This document shows, one piece after another, positions 7,894-16,325 of a DNA stretch of 64,000 nucleotides. A program made the translations under genes and the position numbers. This stretch comes from Myxococcales bacterium (lineage in GTDB: Bacteria > Myxococcota_A > Polyangia > Haliangiales > Haliangiaceae): contig JAQBQF010000316.1 in the NCBI GenBank assembly GCA_028287115.1, positions 1-64,000 on the forward strand, in the 5' to 3' direction. A model generated the notes under the pieces. It worked only from the letters and a program-made list of their open reading frames with translations, was not told the origin of the DNA and searched no databases. How positions within the stretch are numbered: the stretch's first letter is position 1; the number at the start of each line of letters is the position of its first letter.

Positions 7894-10578
7894 GGCGCGG
7901 TTCTCGCGTCGCAGGCTCGGTTCAGCGCGGATCGCGTAGCCGCGCCGCGTTCCGGCGACGCGCTCGACGAGGTTCGCGGCGAGCGCGCTCCAGCCGGTCT
8001 GATGATTCGCGCCGAGGCCACGCCCGGTGTCGCCGTCGAAGTATTCGTAGAACAGCACGAGATCGCGGAAATGCGGATCTTGGGCGTAGCGCGGGTTGTC
8101 GCCGTGGCTTGGCCGTTTTCCGCCCGCGTCGGGCAGGAACAGCTTGACGAGCCGATGCTCGAGCTCCTCGGCGACATCACCGAGATTCATGCGGTTGCCG
8201 GATCCGGTCGGGCATTCGACGAGCAACGTGTCGCCGTAGAACCGGTGGTAGCGCTTCAGCGCCTCGATCAAGAGATAATTCATCGGGAACCACACCGGCC
8301 CGCGCCAGTTCGAGTTGCCGCCGAACAGCCCGGTCTCCGATTCGCCGGGCGCGTACTTCACCTCGTACGTCTGCCCGTCGAGGTGCAGCAGGTACGGATG
8401 ATCGTGATGGACGCGCGACAGCGAGCGGATTCCGTACGGTGACAAGAACTCGTTCTCGTCCAGCATGTACGCGAGCACGCGCTCGAGCTTTGGCCGGCTC
8501 GGGATCGCGAGCAGCCGGTGCTGGCGATTTGCGTCGAGCTCGATCGCGATCGTGGCCGCGAGCTCGGGCCGATTCTTGAAGAACCATTCGAGGCGCTCCG
8601 AGAACACCGGCAAGGTATGCAGCAGCTCGTCGTCGAGCGACTCGACCGCGAACAACGGCACGAGCCCGACCATCGAGCGGATCTTGAGCATCTGGTTGCC
8701 ATCGTTCGTGTGCATCTGATCGTAGTAGAAGCCGTCTTCTTCCGACCACAGGCCTTTTCCACCGAGCGTGTTCGCGGCCTTCGCGATCGCGACTAAATGA
8801 TCGAAGAACTTGAGCGCGAGATCGGCATACATCGGCTCCGCACGCGCGAGCTCGAGCGCCATCGCGAGCATCGTCGTGCAATAGAACGCCATCCAAGCGG
8901 TCGCGTCCGCCTGCACGAGCTTGCCACCGGTCGGCAGCGGTTGAGATCGATCGAAGACCCCGACGTTGTCGAGGCCGAGAAATCCGCCGGTGAACAGGTT
9001 GTCGCCCTCGGCGTCTTCGCGATTGACCCACCACGTGAAGTTGATCAGGCACTTGTCAAACGCGCGCTCGAGGAACTCGCGGTCATAGCCGTAGCCGGCT
9101 TCGCCGGCGAGCTTGTAGATCCGCCACACGGCCCACGCGTGCACGGGCGGGTTGACGTCGCCGAACGCGAACTCGTACGCCGGCAATTGCCCGTTCGGAT
9201 GCATGTACCACTCGCGCATCAGCAGCAGCAGCTGGTGCTTCGCGAACTGCGGATCGAACCGCGCCATCGCGACCGCGTGAAACGCGAGGTCCCACGCCGC
9301 GAACCACGGGTACTCCCACCCATCGGGCATCGAGATCACGTCGCGCGCCCACAGCTGCTGCCAGCCGCGATTCCGGCCGCGTTTGCGCGACTCCGGCGGT
9401 GGCGGCGAAGTGGGATCGCCATCGAGCCAGTGCTCGACGATGTAGTGATAGAACTTGCGCGACCACACGAGCCCGGCATCGGCTTGGCGCACGATGCTGC
9501 GTTCTTCGTCGGTCATCTCGGCGTTGCGTGCCGAGCGATGAAACTTGTCGGCTTCCGCGATCCGCGCCGCGAACACCTGATCGAACCGGTCGAACGGCGC
9601 CGCCGGCGTGACGGTCTTCGCGGACAGCCGGAGCCGCACGACGCGCTCCTCGCCCGGCGGGACCTCGAGCACGTACCACGCCGCGCACTTCGTCCCGGTG
9701 CCCGCGGGATTGACGGCTCCGCCTTCTCCCCCGACCACGCGGCGATGAAACGCGTCTTTGACGTACTCGTGCGCGCTCTCGGCGTTCCACAGGCGTTGCG
9801 TGTTGGATTCGTTGTCGGTGAACAGCAGCTCGGGCGTGCCTTCCGCATCCATGCGATAGCCGCCGAGGGTCGGATGCACGATGTCGACGCTCGCCGGCCC
9901 GGCCCGATCGATCGAGCCTTTCGGATCGTAGCCCTCGCCCTGTCGCCCCCACGCCCAGGTGTTGCGGAGCCACGCCGTCGGCAACACGTGCAACGTCGCC
10001 GACTCCGGGCCGCGATTGGCGACCGTCACGCGGATCAAGATGTCTTCCGGACCTGCCTTCGCATACTCGAGAAAGACGTCCCAGTAGCCGCTCTCGAACA
10101 CGCCCGTGTCCTCGATCTCGTATTCGCGATCGAGACGTCCGCGCTTGCGATTCTCTTCGACGAGCTTCGCGTACGGATATGGCGCCTGCGGATACTTGTA
10201 GAGCGCCTTCAAGTACGACGACGTCGGCGTCGCATCGAGGTGGTAGTAGAGCTCCTTGCAGTCTTCGCCGTGATTGCCTTCGGGTCCCGCGAGCCCGAAC
10301 AGGCGCTCCTTGAGGATCGGATCCTTGCCGTTCCACAGTGCGATCGAGAAGCACAGGCGGCATTCGCGATCGCAAATACCGAGCAGTCCGTCTTCGCCCC
10401 AGCGATACGCACGACTGCGCGCGTGATCGTGAGGCAGATAGTCCCAGCACTCTCCCGTCGCCGAATAATCCTCGCGCACCGTCCCCCACTGACGGTCCGA
10501 GAGATACGGGCCCCACCGGCGCCAGTTGTGGACGCGACGCGTATCTTCGTCGAGACGTTCGCGTTCGGCGTCGACCAT
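7882..10578 (-). CDS. GH63-like glucosidase (MGH1-type glycoside hydrolase)
   Basis: 898 aa. The whole protein resembles the bacterial mannosyl-oligosaccharide-glucosidase-like family: N-terminal beta domain (block WGPYLSDRQWGTVREDYS), then an (alpha/alpha)6 barrel with QQLWARDVISMPDGWEYPWF and, later, NSNWRGPVWFPMN. No signal peptide. Bacterial members hydrolyse alpha-glucosidic bonds of small glucosides or glycerate-linked glucosides; the exact substrate cannot be read from sequence. It lies 31 bases after the glucose dehydrogenase and 44 before the debranching enzyme, on the same strand, so an operon is likely. The trio would turn branched alpha-glucan or an oligosaccharide into free glucose and oxidise it. 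Confidence 0.85.
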   Translation of the reverse strand: MVDAERERLDEDTRRVHNWRRWGPYLSDRQWGTVREDYSATGECWDYLPHDHARSRAYRWGEDGLLGICDRECRLCFSIALWNGKDPILKERLFGLAGPEGNHGEDCKELYYHLDATPTSSYLKALYKYPQAPYPYAKLVEENRKRGRLDREYEIEDTGVFESGYWDVFLEYAKAGPEDILIRVTVANRGPESATLHVLPTAWLRNTWAWGRQGEGYDPKGSIDRAGPASVDIVHPTLGGYRMDAEGTPELLFTDNESNTQRLWNAESAHEYVKDAFHRRVVGGEGGAVNPAGTGTKCAAWYVLEVPPGEERVVRLRLSAKTVTPAAPFDRFDQVFAARIAEADKFHRSARNAEMTDEERSIVRQADAGLVWSRKFYHYIVEHWLDGDPTSPPPPESRKRGRNRGWQQLWARDVISMPDGWEYPWFAAWDLAFHAVAMARFDPQFAKHQLLLLMREWYMHPNGQLPAYEFAFGDVNPPVHAWAVWRIYKLAGEAGYGYDREFLERAFDKCLINFTWWVNREDAEGDNLFTGGFLGLDNVGVFDRSQPLPTGGKLVQADATAWMAFYCTTMLAMALELARAEPMYADLALKFFDHLVAIAKAANTLGGKGLWSEEDGFYYDQMHTNDGNQMLKIRSMVGLVPLFAVESLDDELLHTLPVFSERLEWFFKNRPELAATIAIELDANRQHRLLAIPSRPKLERVLAYMLDENEFLSPYGIRSLSRVHHDHPYLLHLDGQTYEVKYAPGESETGLFGGNSNWRGPVWFPMNYLLIEALKRYHRFYGDTLLVECPTGSGNRMNLGDVAEELEHRLVKLFLPDAGGKRPSHGDNPRYAQDPHFRDLVLFYEYFDGDTGRGLGANHQTGWSALAANLVERVAGTRRGYAIRAEPSLRRENRAVKR

Positions 10579-10609
10579 GGTGGTCGTCGAACGTACCGTA
10601 TGTCGGCGG

Positions 10610-11719
10610 CTATCGATCGAAGCTAACGACGTTCTTGAGTCCGTGTGGAGGACCCGTCAGCAGCTCGATCGCGGCGGGAAGCTCGTGTCGCCCCGTGATC
10701 AGCGAGCCAAGCTGCTCGGGCCATCGCGTGTGAAAGCTTGCGAGATCCTCGACTGCGTTCGCGAACGCATCGGGTCCCGCGTTCACCGTGCCGAACACGA
10801 GCTGGTTCTTCAGCACCATGTTGCGCATCAGTAGATCTTCTTCGCATTCGCTCGGACCGCGACGACCCGGCACGCCCGTGAACACGAACACACCATTCGT
10901 CCCGAGGACCTCGAGCATCTGGAACGAGACCTTCGCGGCGCCGGTCGCCTCGTAGACGAGATCGATGTTGCCGATCTGCTCGGCGATCTGCGCCGCCGTG
11001 AATTGCTGCGACGACAGGTAGCGTGCGCCGGCGCTCGTCACCCACTTCGCCCCGTCGCTGTCGCCGGCGCCGCGCGAGTACACCCAGACCTCGAACCCGC
11101 GCAGCAGCAACGCGAGCGCACCGAGCAGCCCGACCGGTCCCGCGCCGAGCACGACCGCGTGCTGGCCGCGTCCATCACCCGATCCGGCCGCGGTCCAAGG
11201 CAGGCGCTCTTGAACGTCCCACACCTCGATCAAGGCCTTCTCGGCAATGGTCAGCGGCTCGACGAGGACGCCGACTGCGCGCAGACTCGCCGGCACCACG
11301 TGCATGTATTGCTGATCGTCGACCACGCGCTCGGTCATGAAGCCGTGGAGCTGCTTGATGCCGCGCTCTTTGAAGTCGCCCGTGAAGCAGAAGTCGGACC
11401 GACCGGCGCGACACGCGCGACACGTCTCGTGCGGGCACGGCCGGCGCACCATCGTCACGACGAGATCGCCGGGTTTCACACGAGTCACCGCCGACCCGGT
11501 ACGAGCGACGCGACCGAGCGACTCGTGGCCGAGCACCAGATGCCGCTGGCCTTCGGGAGGCATTCCGTACTCGAAGCGCGCGATCTCTCGATCCGTGCCG
11601 CAGACGCCGATCTCGAGCATGTCGACTAGCACTTCGGTATCGCGCTCGAGCTTCGGCTCGGGGTGGTCGTCGATCACTTCGATCCGCTTGTCGGCTGGAA
11701 ACACGGCAACGGCGTGCAT
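10610..11719 (-). CDS. Zinc-dependent glucose 1-dehydrogenase (medium-chain dehydrogenase)
   Basis: 369 aa with start at ATG 11719. GroES-like N-terminal half carries catalytic zinc ligands (GVCGTDRE, LVLGHESLG) and a cysteine cluster for structural zinc (RPCPHETCRACRAGRSDFC). The Rossmann half has GAGPVGLLGALALL. The pattern CGTDREI plus a GDLVVTMVRRPC segment fits the archaeal/bacterial glucose dehydrogenase group, which oxidises beta-D-glucose with NAD(P)+ to glucono-lactone. First gene of the glucan operon, divergent from the receptor kinase. The alternative is another polyol dehydrogenase of the same superfamily. Confidence 0.82.
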   Translation of the reverse strand: MHAVAVFPADKRIEVIDDHPEPKLERDTEVLVDMLEIGVCGTDREIARFEYGMPPEGQRHLVLGHESLGRVARTGSAVTRVKPGDLVVTMVRRPCPHETCRACRAGRSDFCFTGDFKERGIKQLHGFMTERVVDDQQYMHVVPASLRAVGVLVEPLTIAEKALIEVWDVQERLPWTAAGSGDGRGQHAVVLGAGPVGLLGALALLLRGFEVWVYSRGAGDSDGAKWVTSAGARYLSSQQFTAAQIAEQIGNIDLVYEATGAAKVSFQMLEVLGTNGVFVFTGVPGRRGPSECEEDLLMRNMVLKNQLVFGTVNAGPDAFANAVEDLASFHTRWPEQLGSLITGRHELPAAIELLTGPPHGLKNVVSFDR

Positions 11720-11852
11720 GCGATTTGCTCGTAGCGACCGTGGCACGGAGTGTTGCAACCACGCAGCCCGAACCGCGGCTCCGGACCGATCAGAAAACCG
11801 CCGGCCAACAATGAGCACGCCGGTTCACCCTCCCGGTATTCACCGAGCTATC

Positions 11853-14800
11853 ATGTGCGGAATGTTCCGACCGCATCGGGTGATAGCGGTCGCCGTGGTG
11901 TTGGCGGCGTTCGGGTCCTCTGCGCGTGCAGAGCGACTCGCGATCACCAACGTCCATTCAGAGCCCGATGTCGCCGACGAAGCCGGTGCCGTGACGCTGC
12001 TCGTGCGAACGGCTCTGGCAGGAAATGATCGGACACTCCTCGAAGCTCCTACCGGACTGACCGTCGCGGGCGCGGGCGCGGTGATCGCAAAGGTCGGTGC
12101 CGATCACGCCCTGCTGATGGAGCTCGGTCGCGAGGGGCTCAGGCTGCGGATCACGCTCGCGATCGTCGGAACGGAAGGCGAACCCGATGTCTCGCTGGTT
12201 CGCGCCGGCGATGGCGACATCCAGGGGCTCGCAAAGGGCGTCGTCGATCGGGTCACGACCGTACTCCACCTCGAGCCCGGCAAGATCTCGGAAGCGCCGC
12301 TCGGCCGGTTGCGCCCGTATGTCTCCGCGATGCGGTTCCGCCCGCTCGATCCGAAGGCGGCCGCGAGCGCACTCGCATACGCGACGCCGAGCACGGTGTT
12401 CGCGGTGCCCGCGGCGGCCGCGGCGCTTCATGGCTTACCCGCGAGCCAGACCGATCCGCCGCTGGCGCTGCTCGCCGCACGCGCGATCGGTGATGCAGCC
12501 GAGCTCGACACGATTGGCAAGCCGGCGAGCGAGCCGGGCGCCGACGCCGGCATCAAGGTCGTCGACACGACCGCGATCGCCGCGCGCGTGTTCGCCGCGA
12601 TCGCGCGGACGAATCTACGTGCAGCCGATGCCGAGCTCGCGGTCAAGAAGCTGCCGAAGGCCAGCATGCTGACGCTCGTCAGCGCGACGCTCGCGGAGCT
12701 TCACGGCGACGACAAGCGGATGAATGATCTGCTGCTCGAAGGGCTTGCGACCGATCAGCAAGCCGCCATCCTCGCGCTCGGCTCGACGATCGTGCCGGCA
12801 CGGCTGATCCCGGTGACCCAGCGCGCGCTGCTGAACGCCGCGGACAAAGTCGCCGCAGCAGCCCCGGGCGTCGTGTCGCGCATCGGCCTCGGCTCCGCGC
12901 AAGCGGGCATCGACGTACCTCGCGGCCTCGCGCTCGTCAGCGTCCGCGAGCTCGACGATTACGAGATCAAGCGCCTCGAGCCGTTGATCAAAGGCAACGA
13001 TGCCACCTCGTTGCGCCTGCGCGCCGAGCTCGCGCTACGTCGCGGCGATGGTAGCGAGGCCGTGGCGATCACCGAATACGGCCAGGCTGCCGACGACCCG
13101 CGCTCGCACCGATATCTCGGCTGGCTGCTGATGGGCAAGGACCAGCCCAAGGAGGCTGCGCTCGAGTTCGCGAAGGCCGGGCTGCGCCGCGAGCAGTCGC
13201 ACGCGTTGCTCGTCGCCAACGACATCAAGGGAGCGCTCGCGGCGATCGAGGGTACGCCGACCTCCGCCGAGGAGCTGATCATCCAGTCGCGGATGGCGCT
13301 CGCCAACGGCAAGCTCGACGACGCCGCCGCTTCGATCGCACTCGCAGAGAAGTCGGCACCGATCAGCCCGGTCGTGCAGGCCGCGGTGATCGACCTCGCG
13401 GTGAAGCGGCCCGACCCGGCGCGCGCGATGATGGCCAAGCTGTTGGTCGAGCGGGGCACCGGCAAGACGGTCACCACGAAGATCGAGACGAACGTCGGAA
13501 GCGCTGCACCGGCGATCGGCGTCACCACGAAGCAACTGGGGAGCGCGGCGACGAAGGCGCCGATCGCCGAAGCCGACGCTGCGGCTGATGCAGCGCTGCT
13601 CGCGCCGATGCTCGCGGCGTTTTCGGAGCTATCGCAGATGCACAGGATCAGCGTCGCCGAGCTCGAAGGGCAGCCCTCGTTCGCATCGCTGCGGACGACA
13701 CACCCGGCGATCGTACAGAGAGCGCTTCGTCACGCGCTCGCGGCGGCACCGTACGAGCTCCAGGTCACGGCGCAATCGCGCACGCTCGACGCGGATTCGA
13801 TCGATGCGGCCACGGTCTCGAGGCTGATGGGCGACGCGGATGGCGTCCTCCTGTATCGCGTGCAAGCGGGCGACGTCGACCCCAACGTCACGCTGATGCT
13901 GTACACGCGCGGTGCCACGGAGGGAAAACAACTCGCGCGCACGCTACCGATCGCAGGCGTGATCGGATGGAACGTCGGCAAGGTCACGATGCTCGCGCTG
14001 GTGATCCTAGGACTCGTCGGCGCGCTCGTGGTGTGGATCACGCGCGCGACTGGCACCGTCAAGGTGATCGTCGATCGTGCCTCGGACGTCAGCGACGATA
14101 CGCTGTGCATCGAAATCACGAAACGCGCGTCGCGCCCACCTGTTCCCGACTTGCAGGCGTTCTACACCGCGACGCGGAAGGCCGGTTCGATCACGAAGCC
14201 GCGTCTCGCGACGCTGATCGCGAGCAACTCGCAATTCCAGGTCCCCGCGGGCACCTGGTACGTCCATCTCTACGGGACGTTCTCGCGCGGCGGCACGCTG
14301 CGCCCGGTCCCAGAAACGTGCACCCAACAACTGACCGTCAAGCGCGGCTCGACGATCGAGGTCAAGCTCGATCTGACGTCGAAGCTTGCCGAGGTCACCG
14401 TTCACATCGAGAGCGAGGCGCGCGGTGGAGTCGCCGTGTGGCCAAACGATGACCAGCGGGCGAAGGTCTACACGGATCCCGAAGGTGACGCGCTGCTGAT
14501 CCTCCCGGTCGGCAATCACACGATCCATATCGATGCGCACGGCACGCTGCTCTCGAAGCCCTTGCAGATCGTCGCGCCGAAGCTGCAGCTCCTGACGATC
14601 AACCTGAAGCGCGAAATGCGCTTCATGAATGACGTCGTGCTCAACACCGACGGTCATCACGATGCGAGGGACCTCGAGCTCGCGCCGTCGGCGCCGGTCA
14701 AGAAGCAGCCGATGAAGATCTCGTTCGACGACGTCGCCAAGCCGCTCAAGAATGCGGCGACGATGGCGATGTCGGGCTCCGAGATGAAGCCCACCGCGCA

Positions 14801-15620
14801 GCCCGGGATCCCGGTACCGGGTGACATCCTGCTCGGCCGCTACCGCATCAAAGCGGAGCTCGGGCGCGGCGCGATGGGTGTCGTCCACCACGCGTGGGAC
14901 GAGAAGCTCGAGCGCGAAGTCGCGATCAAGGAGATGGCCGACGACTTGCGCAAGATTCCCGAAGCGATGCAGTTGTTCGTCCAGGAAGCCAAGGCGCTCG
15001 CGCAGCTCAATCACACGAACATCGTCGCGATGTACGACCAGATCACCGAAGTCGACAAGGTCTACATGATCATGGAGTTCGTCGACGGCCAGCCGCTCGA
15101 AGCGATCGTGCGCGAGCGCGGCGCGCTGCAGTGGCTCGAGGCGGTTGGCATCATGGATCAAGCCTGCGCGGGTCTCTCCTATGCGCACGCGCGCAAGGTG
15201 ATCCATCGCGACATCAAGCCCGCGAACATCTTCGTCGCGAACGACAAGATCGTGAAGCTCGGTGACTTCGGTCTGGCTCGCGTGATGCGCGAGGTCACGA
15301 TTCGCAGCACCGAGATTCGCGGCACGCCGCTGTACATGGCGCCCGAGCAGATCCGCGGCACGGATGTCGATCACCGCGCCGATCTTTACGCCGTGGGATG
15401 CACGCTGTTCGAGCTGTGCACCGGGCGGCCGCCGTTCATCGAAGGCGACATCTTGTTCGCGCAGATGAATGCGAAGCCGCCCTCGCCGGCGGCGATCAAC
15501 GCGTCTCTCCCGAAGCCGCTCGACGAGCTGATCTTATCGCTGCTCGAGAAATCCGCCGACGATCGCCCGGGTTCGGCGAACGAAGTCCGCGCGACGTTCA
15601 GGGACTTGTCTAGCTTCTAG
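11853..15620 (+). CDS. Receptor-like Ser/Thr protein kinase with C-terminal kinase domain
   Basis: 1255 aa from ATG 11853 (ATG 11862 is equally possible; both lead into the signal sequence VIAVAVVLAAFGSSARA). Residues ~30-700 are extracytoplasmic and helical, with TPR-like repeats. One transmembrane segment lies at ~712-730 (MLALVILGLVGALVVW). Then come ~240 residues of beta-rich PEGA-like modules and the Hanks kinase domain at ~990-1255: glycine loop ELGRGAMGVVH, Lys 1026 in VAIKEM, HRDIKPAN with Asp ~1120, DFG at ~1138, APEQ. All catalytic residues are present. The usual myxobacterial layout is kinase first, sensor last; here it is reversed. A putative terminator follows before the pilin genes. 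Confidence 0.9.
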   Translation: MCGMFRPHRVIAVAVVLAAFGSSARAERLAITNVHSEPDVADEAGAVTLLVRTALAGNDRTLLEAPTGLTVAGAGAVIAKVGADHALLMELGREGLRLRITLAIVGTEGEPDVSLVRAGDGDIQGLAKGVVDRVTTVLHLEPGKISEAPLGRLRPYVSAMRFRPLDPKAAASALAYATPSTVFAVPAAAAALHGLPASQTDPPLALLAARAIGDAAELDTIGKPASEPGADAGIKVVDTTAIAARVFAAIARTNLRAADAELAVKKLPKASMLTLVSATLAELHGDDKRMNDLLLEGLATDQQAAILALGSTIVPARLIPVTQRALLNAADKVAAAAPGVVSRIGLGSAQAGIDVPRGLALVSVRELDDYEIKRLEPLIKGNDATSLRLRAELALRRGDGSEAVAITEYGQAADDPRSHRYLGWLLMGKDQPKEAALEFAKAGLRREQSHALLVANDIKGALAAIEGTPTSAEELIIQSRMALANGKLDDAAASIALAEKSAPISPVVQAAVIDLAVKRPDPARAMMAKLLVERGTGKTVTTKIETNVGSAAPAIGVTTKQLGSAATKAPIAEADAAADAALLAPMLAAFSELSQMHRISVAELEGQPSFASLRTTHPAIVQRALRHALAAAPYELQVTAQSRTLDADSIDAATVSRLMGDADGVLLYRVQAGDVDPNVTLMLYTRGATEGKQLARTLPIAGVIGWNVGKVTMLALVILGLVGALVVWITRATGTVKVIVDRASDVSDDTLCIEITKRASRPPVPDLQAFYTATRKAGSITKPRLATLIASNSQFQVPAGTWYVHLYGTFSRGGTLRPVPETCTQQLTVKRGSTIEVKLDLTSKLAEVTVHIESEARGGVAVWPNDDQRAKVYTDPEGDALLILPVGNHTIHIDAHGTLLSKPLQIVAPKLQLLTINLKREMRFMNDVVLNTDGHHDARDLELAPSAPVKKQPMKISFDDVAKPLKNAATMAMSGSEMKPTAQPGIPVPGDILLGRYRIKAELGRGAMGVVHHAWDEKLEREVAIKEMADDLRKIPEAMQLFVQEAKALAQLNHTNIVAMYDQITEVDKVYMIMEFVDGQPLEAIVRERGALQWLEAVGIMDQACAGLSYAHARKVIHRDIKPANIFVANDKIVKLGDFGLARVMREVTIRSTEIRGTPLYMAPEQIRGTDVDHRADLYAVGCTLFELCTGRPPFIEGDILFAQMNAKPPSPAAINASLPKPLDELILSLLEKSADDRPGSANEVRATFRDLSSF

Positions 15621-15721
15621 GACCTGGCCGAGGCACACCTACATGCGGCGCGTGAGGCCGACCTCGAGCCCTCGGTGATGAAATCGCTTACACTCGACGG
15701 GCCCGCGCTAGTGATGTGTCG

Positions 15722-15749
15722 CGCGAGTCGACCGATCTCGCGGTTTTTT
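15722..15749 (+). terminator. Putative intrinsic terminator after the receptor kinase
   Basis: CGCGAG (15722-15727), 9-base loop, CTCGCG (15737-15742), then G and six T residues (15744-15749). A 6-bp GC-rich stem with a U tract fits a rho-independent terminator separating the kinase from the minor pilin operon. Confidence 0.55.
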
Positions 15750-15803
15750 GCGACCTTCCTGTGCCCGTGGCCCACTACCAGAGACGTGCGGCAGTCGGGG
15801 CGG

Positions 15804-16325
15804 ATGACCGAGCAGGGATTCACCCTGATCGAGATGATGGTGGTCGTCGCTATCATCGCGATTCTCTGTGGGCTCGCCATAGGCATCAATGGTCGTACGT
15901 ACGGGGCGAACGCCGAGAGCGTCTCCGACCAGCTGGTGTCGGTGATGAATCTCGCAAAGATGCGAGCGGTCTCGTCGCGCCGCTGGCAGCGTGTGGAAGT
16001 ACAGCCTACGAGAGCGACGCTGTGGCAGTGGGGACAAGCTGGGATGACGGTACCCGCAGGATCGACCTGCCCGGCGTGCTGGGAGTTGGTCCAGATCTCA
16101 CAGTTCCCAAACGGCGCGAAGGTGTGGGACGTGAGCTCGACGGTGTATGTAGCGAGCGGCGCGTCGGTCACGCAGAACTCCTCACTCGATTTTGCGATCG
16201 ATTTCAGACCCGACGGCTCAAGTACCGGCGGGACCGTGTTCGTCACCGACCTTCAGCACGCTCACACATCTCGAGTCGTCGTCTATCACGCGACAGGAAG
16301 CTCGTATGCACGGACATCCTGGTAA
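15804..16325 (+). CDS. fimT: Minor pseudopilin, FimT/GspH type
   Basis: 173 aa from ATG 15804, with GGGGCGG just upstream. Class III prepilin leader MTEQG, then FTLIEMMVVVAIIAIL: cleavage after Gly by PilD and methylation of Phe are expected. C-terminal part has the GspH-like pattern DFAIDFRPDG...GGTVFVTD. FimT-like minor pilins help prime type IV pilus assembly and in some species bind DNA. First gene of a five-gene set; it overlaps pilY1 by 20 bases. It could equally serve a type II secretion pseudopilus, but the PilY1 partner favours type IV pili. Confidence 0.85.
   Translation: MTEQGFTLIEMMVVVAIIAILCGLAIGINGRTYGANAESVSDQLVSVMNLAKMRAVSSRRWQRVEVQPTRATLWQWGQAGMTVPAGSTCPACWELVQISQFPNGAKVWDVSSTVYVASGASVTQNSSLDFAIDFRPDGSSTGGTVFVTDLQHAHTSRVVVYHATGSSYARTSW

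Noticed and set aside
8797-10626. Long plus-strand frame opposite the GH63-like gene
   Set aside because: Antisense shadow of a conserved enzyme, with no recognisable domain.
11741-11756. Sigma-54-like site TGGCACGGAGTGTTGC in the gdh/kinase divergent region
   Set aside because: GG and GC are separated by 11 bases instead of the strict 10, so sigma-54 would not recognise it.
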